Below, one piece after another: positions 33,323-41,996 of a DNA stretch of 64,000 bases. This DNA is from BOG-908 sp965199235 (GTDB taxonomy: Bacteria > Pseudomonadota > Alphaproteobacteria > Acetobacterales > Acetobacteraceae), in NCBI GenBank assembly GCA_965199235.1, contig CBDAQU010000002.1, positions 744,001 through 808,000 of the forward strand. Direction: 5' to 3'. Below the pieces are notes generated by a model. That model was not told where the DNA came from. It did no database searches and was given only the letters and a program-made list of their open reading frames with translations. How positions within the stretch are numbered: position 1 is the stretch's first letter; every line of letters begins with the position of its first letter. A program made the position numbers and the translations under genes.

Positions 33323-34066
33323 TCAGCGCGCGCTTCCGAGAGAAGTTTCAGCAATTGTCGATGAAGCATGGCGCCGGATGGTGCCGTGTTGCTGCAGGTT
33401 TCGCAGACACAGCGTGATCAGACTGCTTGCGACCTCGGTCGGGGTGGGCAGCGAGTTTGGGTCTTCGCCTGGAAAGGCCTGCGCGCGCATGCGCGTCGCG
33501 GTGCGTCCTGGGTCGAAAAGGTTCACCCTGAGATTGGTGTTCTCCACCTCGTCAGCCCAGCAGAGCACTAGGCTCTCCATGGCTGCTTTGGTGGCCGCGT
33601 AGCTTCCCCAAAAGGCGCGTGGCGTGCGGGCGACCGAGCTGGTTACGAAGACGGCACGGCCGGCATCCGATAGTGCCAGCACGGGTGCACAGGTGCGTAT
33701 CAGTCGGTATGTGGCGGCAAGGTTTACGGCAACGCATTCGGCGAAGTCGACGGGACGGATGTGGCCCACGGGCGTGAGTTTGCCGAGTGCGCCGGCGTTG
33801 TGGACCAGTATGTCGAAACGCCCGAACCGGGCGTGCAGGGAAGGGCCGACCGGATCTATGCTGTCGGGGTTTTTCAGGTCGATCGGCAGAAGGGTCGCCT
33901 TGCCACCGGCTGAGCGGATCTCATCGTCGACCTCCTCCAGAGCGCCCTGGGTGCGGGCCGCCAAGACGACGTGAGCGCCCAGGGATGCGAGCTGTATGGA
34001 CGCCGCGCGACCGATCCCCCGGCTGGCGCCAGTTACCAGTGCGATGCGCCCGTCGAGCTCAGCCAC
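33323..34066 (-). CDS. Short-chain dehydrogenase/reductase
   Basis: 247 residues from a GTG start three bases after purF. The cofactor site is T-G-A-S-R-G-I-G (residues ~12-19), N-A-G is present (L-V-H-N-A-G), and the catalytic set is Ser in V-F-V-T-S-S-V-A and Y-A-A-T-K. The first Arg in A-A-R-T after the second strand suggests NADP(H) preference. It resembles YciK-like SDRs that often sit beside purF in alphaproteobacteria. Substrate unknown. It is co-directional with cvpA and purF upstream and the rhodopsin downstream. Confidence 0.9.
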   Translation of the reverse strand: MAELDGRIALVTGASRGIGRAASIQLASLGAHVVLAARTQGALEEVDDEIRSAGGKATLLPIDLKNPDSIDPVGPSLHARFGRFDILVHNAGALGKLTPVGHIRPVDFAECVAVNLAATYRLIRTCAPVLALSDAGRAVFVTSSVARTPRAFWGSYAATKAAMESLVLCWADEVENTNLRVNLFDPGRTATRMRAQAFPGEDPNSLPTPTEVASSLITLCLRNLQQHGTIRRHASSTIAETSLGSAR

Positions 34067-34069
34067 CGA

Positions 34070-35548
34070 TCAGGTCATCTCAAGGCTGAGCTGGCGATTG
34101 GCACGCGCGTCCACGTCTGGAAGCGGGACCGGGTACTCGCCGGTGAAGCAGGCATCACAGTAATAGGGACGCGCGGCGTCGCGGTCATTGCGGCCGAGGG
34201 CGCGGTATAGTCCGTCGAGAGAGATGAAGGCTAGGCTGTCTGCGCCGATCAGGAAGGCCATCTCGGCGACGTCGTGCCTGGCAGCCAGGAGCTTGCTGCG
34301 CTCTGGGGTGTCGATGCCGTAAAAGCAGGAATGGGTGGTGGGCGGCGAGGAGATCCGCATGTGCACCTCGGAGGCGCCCGCGGCCCGAACCATCTCCACG
34401 ATCTTCTTGCTGGTGGTGCCGCGCACGATGCTGTCATCAACCAGAACGACGCGCTTACCCTCTAGGGCTGCCCGGTTGGCCGAATGCTTCAGTTTGACGC
34501 CGAGATTGCGGATGTGGTCGGTCGGCTCGATGAAGGTGCGGCCGACGTAGTGGTTTCGAATAATGCCGAGCTCGAAGGGGACGCCGCTTTCTTGCGCGTA
34601 GCCCATGGCGGACGGGACCCCCGAATCGGGCACCGGGACGACAATGTCTGCTGCAACATGGCTTTCACGGGCGAGTTCGGCACCGATGCGCTTGCGAGCC
34701 TCATAGACCGGCATGCCCTCCATGACCGAGTCGGGACGGGCGAAATAGACGTATTCGAAAACGCAGAACCGGGCGGTTGTTGCACCGAAGGGGCGGATGC
34801 TGCGGACGCCGGCGTCGTTGATGACGACGATCTCGCCCGGTTCGACATCTCGGACGAACTCGGCGCCGACGATGTCGAGCGCGCAGCTTTCGCTGGCGAG
34901 CACCCAGCTGACCGTCGAAGCGGCGCCCGCGATACGGCCGAGGATCAGCGGCCGGACGCCGAGAGGGTCTCTGACGCCGATCATCGCTTCGTTGGACAGG
35001 GCCACAAGCGAGTAGGCGCCAACGACTTGCTTCAGCGCGTCGATCAGCCGATCGACCACGGTGGAGTATAGGCTGATGGCGATGAGATGGACGAAGACTT
35101 CGCTGTCCGTGCTGCTTTGAAACAGGCAGCCACGGCGAACCAGGGACTTTCTCAGCGCGACCGCGTTGGTCAGGTTGCCGTTATGGCCGACGGCAAAGCC
35201 GCCGAACTCGAAATCTGCATAGAGCGGCTGGACGTTGCGGAGGATGGTTTCGCCAGTTGTGGCATAACGATTGTGCCCAATAGCGCTGTAGCCAGGCAAA
35301 GAGGCGATGACCCGTGCGTCGCCGAAATTGTCGCCGACCAAGCCGAGGCCGCGCTGCTGGTGGAAGCGTTGCCCGTCATAGCTGACGATGCCGGTCGCTT
35401 CCTGCCCACGATGCTGAAGGGCGTGTAGGCCGAGCGCGGTAACGGCGGCTGCGTCGACCATGTTCCATACGCCGAAAACGCCACATTCTTCGTGAAGCGT
35501 GTCCTCGTCACCGTTGGCGGGGTCTGGCAACGCGGGGGACGGAACCAT
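34070..35548 (-). CDS. purF: Amidophosphoribosyltransferase
   Basis: 492 residues from the ATG at complement 35546-35548, chosen because GGAGA is six bases upstream; GTG 35566 and ATG 35554 are in-frame but poorly placed. PurF makes phosphoribosylamine from PRPP and glutamine, the first committed purine step. The N-terminal glutaminase is made with a propeptide ending before Cys22 (H-E-E-C-G-V-F-G). The PRPP site is V-V-L-V-D-D-S-I-V-R-G-T-T. Cys residues that often ligate an Fe-S cluster are visible in the C-terminal part (S-C-F-Y-G-I-D, Y-Y-C-D-A-C-F). It follows cvpA, the classical pairing. Confidence 0.97.
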   Translation of the reverse strand: MVPSPALPDPANGDEDTLHEECGVFGVWNMVDAAAVTALGLHALQHRGQEATGIVSYDGQRFHQQRGLGLVGDNFGDARVIASLPGYSAIGHNRYATTGETILRNVQPLYADFEFGGFAVGHNGNLTNAVALRKSLVRRGCLFQSSTDSEVFVHLIAISLYSTVVDRLIDALKQVVGAYSLVALSNEAMIGVRDPLGVRPLILGRIAGAASTVSWVLASESCALDIVGAEFVRDVEPGEIVVINDAGVRSIRPFGATTARFCVFEYVYFARPDSVMEGMPVYEARKRIGAELARESHVAADIVVPVPDSGVPSAMGYAQESGVPFELGIIRNHYVGRTFIEPTDHIRNLGVKLKHSANRAALEGKRVVLVDDSIVRGTTSKKIVEMVRAAGASEVHMRISSPPTTHSCFYGIDTPERSKLLAARHDVAEMAFLIGADSLAFISLDGLYRALGRNDRDAARPYYCDACFTGEYPVPLPDVDARANRQLSLEMT

Positions 35549-35627
35549 GAACATTCTCCGCAGCACGGCTACGCTTTAGCGCATGCATCGCGCCGTGTCT
35601 TGCCACTGTCACCAAGGATGGCTCTAG

Positions 35628-36209
35628 CTAGGGGTGCTCCTCCTGCGGTCCAAGAGCGTGGTTGTCTGGGGTGCCATGCAGAAGGCCGGCTTCTGTCGTC
35701 GGTCGTCCATCGGGTGGCGGGGCTACGCGGGGGCGATACTGAATCGGCAACTCGCCGGCCGCCCAAGCAGCGGCATCATATATGAAAGGCAGCGTACGAG
35801 CACGGAGCACCGGCTCGGGCCAGCGTTCGGGTGGAAGCATGATGCCCAACGGTATGTATGCGGCGATGAGAAGTATCGCCCCGCGGGCCAGTCCGAACAG
35901 GAGCCCAAGCGTATGGTCAACCCCGCCCAGTGCCGATACGCGCACTATTCGGCCGACGAGGTTTGACAGGAGTGAAAGCACGATGAGCACGGCCACGAAT
36001 ACCAGCACGTAGGCCAGAGGATCGGCCAGATCGGGGTTGCCGATTGCCTGGCTCAGCACAGGCTGCAGGTTCGGCCCGAGCTGGTAGGCGGCGTAGGCAG
36101 CCAGCAGCCAACTGCCCAGACCGAGGGCCTCGCGCACCAGGCCGCGCGACAGGCCGAGCAGCGCTGACACGCCGAGTATGGCAAGTACCAGTAGGTCGAC
36201 GAGGTTCAT
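35628..36209 (-). CDS. cvpA: CvpA family membrane protein
   Basis: 193 residues with four transmembrane helices; it starts N-L-V-D-L-L-V-L-A-I-L-G-V-S-A-L-L-G and has G-L-S-R-G-L-V-R-E-A-L-G as in CvpA/colicin V production proteins. A GGAG precedes the ATG. The C-terminal ~40 residues are soluble and Pro-rich. It is the first gene of the cvpA-purF-SDR row and is divergent from the CbpA-like gene. Its molecular role is not well defined, though it is commonly linked to purF. Confidence 0.9.
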   Translation of the reverse strand: MNLVDLLVLAILGVSALLGLSRGLVREALGLGSWLLAAYAAYQLGPNLQPVLSQAIGNPDLADPLAYVLVFVAVLIVLSLLSNLVGRIVRVSALGGVDHTLGLLFGLARGAILLIAAYIPLGIMLPPERWPEPVLRARTLPFIYDAAAWAAGELPIQYRPRVAPPPDGRPTTEAGLLHGTPDNHALGPQEEHP

Positions 36210-36319
36210 GGCTCCGGCTTATCGGTTAGAAAGCGTGTCAAAGAAAGGCTGCAGGGAGACGGTCGCCACAGCGGGTGACGATTACTTTAACGGGCCATTC
36301 AGGTTCCCATATCGCGACG

Positions 36320-37255
36320 ATGCCCACTCCATACGAAACGCTCGGCGTCAAACCGGATGCGACTGCAGCCCAGATAAAATCGGCGTATCTGAAGCTGGCC
36401 AAGAAGCATCATCCTGACCTTAATCCTGGCGACCGGAAAGCTGAGGAGACGTTCAAGGCGATCAGTGCTGCGCATGATCTGCTGGAAGATCCCGAGCGGC
36501 GCGCCCGCTTCGATCGGGGTGAAATCGACGCGACAGGGCAGGCCCAAAGCGGCCCTGATCCCAAGAGGACCTACCGATCCTACGCCGAGGGCGATCAAGG
36601 CGCCCGTTACAGGAGTGGCGTGGGAGACAGCGAGAGCGCGGCGTTTCACGACATCTTTGCTGATCTGTTCAACGCTCGCGGCGGGAGTGGAGGTCAGGCG
36701 CAGAACCAGCGCATGCGCGGCCAGGACCAGAACTACCAATTGTCGGTCAGCTTCGTGGAGGCGGCCCTGGGCGCCAGCCGGCGGCTGACCTTGCCTGACG
36801 GACGCACGCTGGATGTGACTATTCCGGCTGGGCTGGAGGATGGGCAAACGCTGCGGCTGCGTGGCCAGGGCGATGCAGGGTGGAACGGGGGTGCAGCAGG
36901 AGACGCGCTGATCGAGGTTGCGGTGAAGCCACACGCTTTCTTTAATCGCCAGGGTGACGACATTCACCTCGATCTGCCGGTGACGGCGTTGGAGGCCGCT
37001 TCGGGCGCCAAGGTGGCTGTTCCTACACCTGCGGGACCGGTCAACCTGACCGTGCCGCGCGGGTCCGACACCGGGCGGCAACTGCGTTTGCGTGGGCGTG
37101 GGATCCCGGAGCATGCGGGACGGCCGGCGGGCGACTTGTATGTGACGCTGAAGGTTGTTCTTGGTGCAGCCGACCAGGCGCTGGAGGACGCCCTGCGTGC
37201 GTTCTACGAGCGCAATCCGACCGATCCACGCCGGCAAATGAGCGAGGTTGCATGA
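36320..37255 (+). CDS. CbpA-like DnaJ-family co-chaperone
   Basis: 311 residues from an ATG at 36320; a longer start at 36275 would add an unstructured leader. The J domain is at residues 3-65 with the Hsp70-activating H-P-D (K-K-H-H-P-D-L-N). A Gly/Gln linker follows, with no zinc-finger cysteines, then two CTD substrate-binding domains (D-V-T-I-P-A-G-L-E-D-G-Q and P-A-G-D-L-Y-V). This is the CbpA layout. Its stop overlaps the ATG of the CbpM-like gene, a known regulatory partner. Confidence 0.92.
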   Translation: MPTPYETLGVKPDATAAQIKSAYLKLAKKHHPDLNPGDRKAEETFKAISAAHDLLEDPERRARFDRGEIDATGQAQSGPDPKRTYRSYAEGDQGARYRSGVGDSESAAFHDIFADLFNARGGSGGQAQNQRMRGQDQNYQLSVSFVEAALGASRRLTLPDGRTLDVTIPAGLEDGQTLRLRGQGDAGWNGGAAGDALIEVAVKPHAFFNRQGDDIHLDLPVTALEAASGAKVAVPTPAGPVNLTVPRGSDTGRQLRLRGRGIPEHAGRPAGDLYVTLKVVLGAADQALEDALRAFYERNPTDPRRQMSEVA

Positions 37256-37566
37256 TCACGCTGCAGACTGTGTGTGCCTCCATCCCTGGGCTGACGGAGG
37301 CCGAGCTGCGTCGCTGGTTGGACCAGGACTGGATACGGCCGGATCGGCTTGGCGGCGAGCCTTCGTTTCGCGACATCGACATGGCGCGCGCGCGGTTGAT
37401 TGCGGAGCTGCATCTGGCATTGGAGGTGGAGGAGCCGACGGTGCCGTTGGTTCTGTCCCTGCTTGACCAGCTTTACGCGACAAGGCGGCAGCTGCGATTG
37501 GTGCTGGATGCGCTGGAGCCGCCGGTCCGCGCCGAAGTCGCAGAACGGTTGAGCCCGAGGATGTGA
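37252..37566 (+). CDS. CbpM-like chaperone modulator (MerR-type HTH)
   Basis: 104 residues; ATGA overlap with the CbpA-like gene. An N-terminal helix-turn-helix of MerR type (G-L-T-E-A-E-L-R-R-W-L-D-Q-D-W-I-R-P) precedes a helical C-terminal part (L-V-L-S-L-L-D-Q-L-Y-A-T-R-R-Q-L). CbpM binds and restrains the J domain of CbpA in E. coli; the gene pairing supports the same role here. Confidence 0.8.
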   Translation: MITLQTVCASIPGLTEAELRRWLDQDWIRPDRLGGEPSFRDIDMARARLIAELHLALEVEEPTVPLVLSLLDQLYATRRQLRLVLDALEPPVRAEVAERLSPRM

Positions 37567-37739
37567 GAAGCTCGGCGGGTGTTCCCTGCTTGGGCGCCGA
37601 CGCCTGCCAAGCGACGTGCGGGTTTTGCGAGGGCGAAAAAGACGTGCTAAGCGGCCACGAGTTTGGGCCTCGCGCTGAGCGTTGACGCGCGCCGGTGCGT
37701 ATGCCCTGACGGCAAACGACAGACAAAGGTTAGGCACCG

Positions 37740-37979
37740 ATGAGTGAAATCGCCGACAAGGTTAAGAAGATTGTGGTCGAGCACCTCGGGGTTGAAGAGA
37801 GCAAGGTGACGCCGGAAGCGTCCTTTATCGATGATCTTGGCGCCGACAGCCTTGATACGGTGGAGTTGGTTATGGCGTTCGAGGAGGCTTTCGGCGTCGA
37901 GATACCGGAAGATGCCGCGGAGAAGATCAGCACGGTCAAGGACGCAATCGACTACATCGAGACGCAGAAGGCTGCCTGA
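37740..37979 (+). CDS. acpP: Acyl carrier protein
   Basis: 79 residues, acidic, with the phosphopantetheine-bearing Ser37 in D-D-L-G-A-D-S-L-D-T-V-E. It carries growing acyl chains in type II fatty acid synthesis. AAAGG lies about ten bases before the ATG. fabF follows after a short gap, the standard order. The 170 bases upstream hold no gene and should contain its promoter. Confidence 0.97.
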   Translation: MSEIADKVKKIVVEHLGVEESKVTPEASFIDDLGADSLDTVELVMAFEEAFGVEIPEDAAEKISTVKDAIDYIETQKAA

Positions 37980-37997
37980 GCCGGGACAAGACTTGTG

Positions 37998-39269
37998 ATG
38001 AGCGGAGCGGAGCGTCGGGTTGTTATTACAGGCATGGGCATAGCATCCCCGCTTGGGGTTGGCGTCGAGCATGTCTGGAAACGGTTGATAGAGGGTGAAT
38101 CCGGGATACAGGCGATCCAGTCGTTTGACACGACCGACTTGGCAGCCAAGATCGCGGGCCAGGTTCCGGCAGGCACGCGCAGCGAGGGTGGGCTTACGCT
38201 GAGCGAGTGGATACCGGTGAAGGACCAGAAGAAGATGGACCGGTTCATCCATCTTGCACTCGTAGCGGCCACAGAGGCCGTCGAGGACTCCGGTTGGGTT
38301 GCCGAGGATGAGGATGAGCAGGAAGCCACGGGCGTGATGATCGGGTCCGGGATTGGCGGGTTGCAGACGATTTTCGAAGCCAGCAAGCTAGTTCTGGAGG
38401 GTAAGGTGAAACGGCTATCGCCGTTTTTCATTCCGTCCGCGTTGATCAACTTAGCGTCCGGTCATCTCTCCATAAAATATGGTTTTAAGGGGCCGAATCA
38501 TTCGGCAGTTACCGCTTGCGCGACCGGCGTGCATGCGATCGGTGATGCGATGCGCCTGATAAGGTTGGGCGATGCCGACGTTATGGTTGCAGGGGGAGCG
38601 GAAGCGACCGTCTGTGAGCTTGGCATTGGTGGGTTCAGTGCCAGCCGGGCGTTGTCAACGTCGTTCAACGACATGCCAACGCGTGCGTCCCGACCGTGGG
38701 ATAGGGACCGCGACGGATTCGTCATGGGCGAAGGTGCTGGTGTGGTCGTGCTGGAGGAACTTGAGCATGCGCGTGGGCGAGGGGCGAAGGTTTACGGCGA
38801 GGTTGTCGGGTATGGGCTATCAGGGGACGCGCACCACATTACTGCGCCCGCGGAAGGACATGACGGTGCGTTTCGGGCGATGCGGGCGGCATTCAGAAAT
38901 GGAAGCGTTTCGCCGGACGACGTCCATTACATAAACGCGCATGGCACGTCGACGCCGATCGGGGACGATTTGGAGCTCGACGCCGTTGAGCGGTTTTTTG
39001 GAACCGCCTCGGGACACATAGCGATGTCTTCCACCAAGTCAGCCACCGGCCATCTTCTTGGAGCGGCCGGGGCGATCGAGTCTATCTTTTCGCTTCTGGC
39101 GATACGGGACGGTGTGGCTCCCCCGACCCTGAACCTGGAGCAGCCAAGCCGGGAAAGCGTGATCGACCGCGTCGCTCTAACGGCTCAGGAGCGTAAAATA
39201 GACTGCGTGTTGTCGAACAGTTTCGGCTTTGGCGGTACAAATGCGAGCATTATCTTTCAACGGGTGTGA
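37998..39269 (+). CDS. fabF: 3-oxoacyl-ACP synthase II
   Basis: 423 residues; ATG at 37998 preferred over an adjacent GTG at 37995. FabF elongates acyl-ACP with malonyl-ACP. The Cys-His-His set is visible: V-T-A-C-A-T-G (Cys), N-A-H-G-T-S-T-P (His) and K-S-A-T-G-H-L-L-G (His). It ends with the conserved S-N-S-F-G-F-G-G-T-N-A-S. It lies between acpP and mltG. Confidence 0.96.
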   Translation: MSGAERRVVITGMGIASPLGVGVEHVWKRLIEGESGIQAIQSFDTTDLAAKIAGQVPAGTRSEGGLTLSEWIPVKDQKKMDRFIHLALVAATEAVEDSGWVAEDEDEQEATGVMIGSGIGGLQTIFEASKLVLEGKVKRLSPFFIPSALINLASGHLSIKYGFKGPNHSAVTACATGVHAIGDAMRLIRLGDADVMVAGGAEATVCELGIGGFSASRALSTSFNDMPTRASRPWDRDRDGFVMGEGAGVVVLEELEHARGRGAKVYGEVVGYGLSGDAHHITAPAEGHDGAFRAMRAAFRNGSVSPDDVHYINAHGTSTPIGDDLELDAVERFFGTASGHIAMSSTKSATGHLLGAAGAIESIFSLLAIRDGVAPPTLNLEQPSRESVIDRVALTAQERKIDCVLSNSFGFGGTNASIIFQRV

Positions 39270-39310
39270 CGGTTCAGGCCGCTCCCGGCTGATCGTTTCG
39301 AATAAGAGTT

Positions 39311-40264
39311 TTGCGTAGGCTGCTTGTTGTCGGCACGCTGCTTGTTGGGGGCGGCGCATTGTTGGCCGACCAGGCTCTGGTCGCATACGATGCTCCTGGG
39401 CCCCTACCCCATCCACAAGCCGTCGTTGTTCCGCGTGGCGGGACTGATGCTGTTGCTATCGTGCTGCATAGGGCCGGAGTGTTAGGCAACGCGGTGGTGT
39501 TTCGGGCTTTTGTTGCTCTGACGGCTTGGCAGGGTCCCCTTCGTTCAGCTGAGTTTCTGTTTCCGAAAGCGGCCAGTATCGCGTCGGTTCTGGCTGTGCT
39601 TCGAACGGGTCGGCCTGTCCAGCATCTTTTGACCATACCGGAGGGTTTGACCGCGTCTCGCATTGGGGCGCTGACAGCCGATGCTGACGACCTGGCCGGA
39701 GCCGTCCACCTTCCGGAAGAAGGTGCCACCTTTCCAGAGAGCTATGCCTATGTTTTTGGAGAGCAGCGAGACTTCCTGCTGGCGCGGGCTGGCCGGGCCA
39801 TGAAGGCCGCGCTCGATAGTGCGTGGCGCAGCCGCGAAGCCGGATTAGCACTGCGGTCGCCACGCGAGCTTCTTATACTGGCGAGCATGGTTGAACTTGA
39901 AACACATCTTGCGGCCGAACGGCCAATGGTGGCGAGAGTGCTTCTTAATCGGCTTGCGCGTGGTATGCGGCTGCAGTCCGACCCAACTGTCGTCTATGGT
40001 GAGAGCGGCGGCACGGGAGACTTGCCCCATGGCTTGACACTTACGGCGTTGCGACGCTTCACGCCCTACAACACGTATGTTCTACCCGGGTTGCCGGAAG
40101 GGCCGATTTGCGCGCCAGGAGTAGCTTCCATTTTAGCCGCAGCGCACCCGGCCACAAGCGCCGCGTTATATTTCGTTGCCGACGCGCATGGCGGGCTTGT
40201 GTTTGCTGAAACTCTAAAGACACACAATCAGAATGTCGGGGTGTATCGCGCAACCGTGAAATAA
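39311..40264 (+). CDS. mltG: Endolytic murein transglycosylase (YceG-like)
   Basis: 317 residues from a TTG. A hydrophobic N-terminal anchor (L-L-V-V-G-T-L-L-V-G-G-G) leads to a periplasmic catalytic domain. L-T-I-P-E-G-L-T-A-S-R-I is the LysM-like part, and the active-site Glu lies in I-L-A-S-M-V-E-L-E-T, followed by L-Q-S-D-P-T-V-V-Y-G and Y-N-T-Y-V-L-P-G-L-P. MltG cuts nascent glycan strands and sets their length. It follows fabF in the usual order. Confidence 0.95.
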   Translation: MRRLLVVGTLLVGGGALLADQALVAYDAPGPLPHPQAVVVPRGGTDAVAIVLHRAGVLGNAVVFRAFVALTAWQGPLRSAEFLFPKAASIASVLAVLRTGRPVQHLLTIPEGLTASRIGALTADADDLAGAVHLPEEGATFPESYAYVFGEQRDFLLARAGRAMKAALDSAWRSREAGLALRSPRELLILASMVELETHLAAERPMVARVLLNRLARGMRLQSDPTVVYGESGGTGDLPHGLTLTALRRFTPYNTYVLPGLPEGPICAPGVASILAAAHPATSAALYFVADAHGGLVFAETLKTHNQNVGVYRATVK

Positions 40265-40292
40265 GAAAGGCCGGTCTCGCGACCGGCCTTTC
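40265..40292. terminator. Bidirectional intrinsic terminator
   Basis: A perfect 12-bp stem, GAAAGGCCGGTC / GACCGGCCTTTC, with loop TCGC, sits immediately after the mltG stop and before the end of the convergent beta-repeat gene. The A/T edges supply a short T-run in both directions. Confidence 0.8.
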
Positions 40293-40311
40293 CACAGGTT
40301 ATCGCAGCTTG

Positions 40312-41652
40312 CTAGGTTATGGTGTGACCCGTCAGGCTGGTGACGCCCACGAAGGTAACCGTAGTTTTGTCGGAAAGTGTGATCGTCAGATTTCCGGCTG
40401 TTACCGTTCCGGAGTTAAGATCACTTTGAGCATTTACGGAGTCGTTACCGAAACCAACAAGGTCCGATCCTCCAAAGCCGAATATCGTAATGTGGGCGGG
40501 GCCACTCGAAGAGCTTACGGTGTCCAGTTCGAACAGGTCACTTGCGTTTCCGGAAATGAACGTCTCGTTACCTGCGCCGGTCAAGAACGTGTCAGATGCT
40601 ACGCTGTCGTAGCTGCCGACAAACGTTCCAGTAGATGAGGCTGCTGCCGCTGTATCAGCGAACAGGTTGAAACTGGTAGCGTTTGCCCCGTTAAGGGTCT
40701 CGTTGCCGGTTCCTGCAATGACAGCTACACCACCGCTTGTGGACGTAGAGCCAAACGTAATGTCTGCGTTAGAGAAGCCGACTATTACGTTGGAGCCCGA
40801 TCCGGTAAGGATCGTGTCAGAAACCGGCTGAGACGTACCGGACTGGCCAACAAACGTTAGATTGCCGGTGCCGCCGAAGATAGTATTCCCGCCGACCGAG
40901 TCGAACACAGTGGTGGCCGAACCGCGCGCGACGACGACATCTCCTGCCGAACTCGACACCACTGTCGATGATGGCTCCTGAATTGCGACGGCCAAGCTGT
41001 CACCGGCTGAACCACCAATGATCAGCTGACCGGGCGACGCAGCAGCGACAATATCGCTGATACCATTTGCAATCACAGTCGACTTGCCGTCGCCAAGGTA
41101 TGCGACGTCGCCGCCGACGGTGTCGTTCAGAGTGATGAACGCGGTGCCTACTCCGCTGAACACGGTAGAGCTTCCAGTACCCGTGCTGATTACGTCGCTT
41201 CCCGAACCAGCCGTAATCGTGTCGCCGCCTGCTCCCGCCGCAGTTGAACCGTCATACGTATTGTTGCCGCTGATAAACGTGACCCTGTTGTCACTACCGC
41301 GCGCCGTGTAGGTGGCGCTGAACGGGCCGGCGGTCGAGGCCGTGTCCATTCCGGCGAGGACAGTATCATGACCCAGCACTGAGCCGGTAACCGAGGCGGT
41401 TTCATCGATGACAGTATACTGACCAGTTGTCGGCGTGAACTGGGTTTTGCTCCCCTTCACCAGCTCATTCAGGACGACCCCGCCAACAGTAGACTTACCT
41501 GCTCCGTTAACAACGTTCAGTGTAAGCTTACCTTTAGACTCGGCAGAGTTTACCGCGGCGGCAAAGGCGGTTGCATAGTTGATGGTGCTCTCGCCGGTTA
41601 CGGTGAATATCAGGTGTGAACCACCTGCCCCAGGTACCGAGATTGTTGCCAT
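40312..41652 (-). CDS. Secreted-type beta-strand repeat protein (RTX-like)
   Basis: 446 residues, strongly enriched in Gly, Ser, Thr, Ala, Asn and Asp. Repeated units such as G-G-D-T-I-T-A-G-S-G-S-D-V-I, G-G-N-T-I-F-G-G-T-G-N-L-T-F and T-F-L-T-G-A-G-N-E-T-F are loose RTX-type nonapeptide relatives, suggesting a calcium-binding beta roll. No N-terminal signal peptide is visible, so type I secretion is inferred. It interrupts mltG and gmk, where alphaproteobacteria often have yicC. No secretion genes are adjacent. Confidence 0.72.
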   Translation of the reverse strand: MATISVPGAGGSHLIFTVTGESTINYATAFAAAVNSAESKGKLTLNVVNGAGKSTVGGVVLNELVKGSKTQFTPTTGQYTVIDETASVTGSVLGHDTVLAGMDTASTAGPFSATYTARGSDNRVTFISGNNTYDGSTAAGAGGDTITAGSGSDVISTGTGSSTVFSGVGTAFITLNDTVGGDVAYLGDGKSTVIANGISDIVAAASPGQLIIGGSAGDSLAVAIQEPSSTVVSSSAGDVVVARGSATTVFDSVGGNTIFGGTGNLTFVGQSGTSQPVSDTILTGSGSNVIVGFSNADITFGSTSTSGGVAVIAGTGNETLNGANATSFNLFADTAAAASSTGTFVGSYDSVASDTFLTGAGNETFISGNASDLFELDTVSSSSGPAHITIFGFGGSDLVGFGNDSVNAQSDLNSGTVTAGNLTITLSDKTTVTFVGVTSLTGHTIT

Positions 41653-41996
41653 CTATCCTACCCCACCCTAAAAATCACTGACCTAACGCTATGCAAGCCA
41701 AAACCCGCTGGCCCCAAACCTCATAACAAAGGTAAGCGTCGAGAACAACATCGAAATGGTTAATAAGCTAGAGATTTTCGGCCTTGCGGGCGGGGCGAGA
41801 ATGCAACCGGCGACTTATACGGGGAAGTTGCAATTAGGCATCATGTCTATCTTTAGAGTATGATATTAAAAGAGTATGATATTAAATCTACTGTGATGCT
41901 AGGATATGCTGGGGTTGCGCCAAACCGTAGGCTTGCCTTCTTGGAGGCAACCATCCTTGACAGCAAGCGCAGTGGTGCAAGAGGCTGAACGACTTG
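41653..41996. other. Intergenic region upstream of gmk, AT-rich
   Basis: About 340 bases of lower GC between the divergent beta-repeat gene and gmk. It must hold both promoters. It includes the perfect tandem repeat listed separately. No small open frame with a ribosome site is convincing here. Confidence 0.6.
41855..41886. repeat. Perfect 16-bp tandem duplication
   Basis: AGAGTATGATATTAAA occurs twice head to tail at 41855-41870 and 41871-41886, in the AT-rich gap between the beta-repeat gene and gmk. It could form repeated binding sites or be a simple slippage duplication. Confidence 0.85.
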
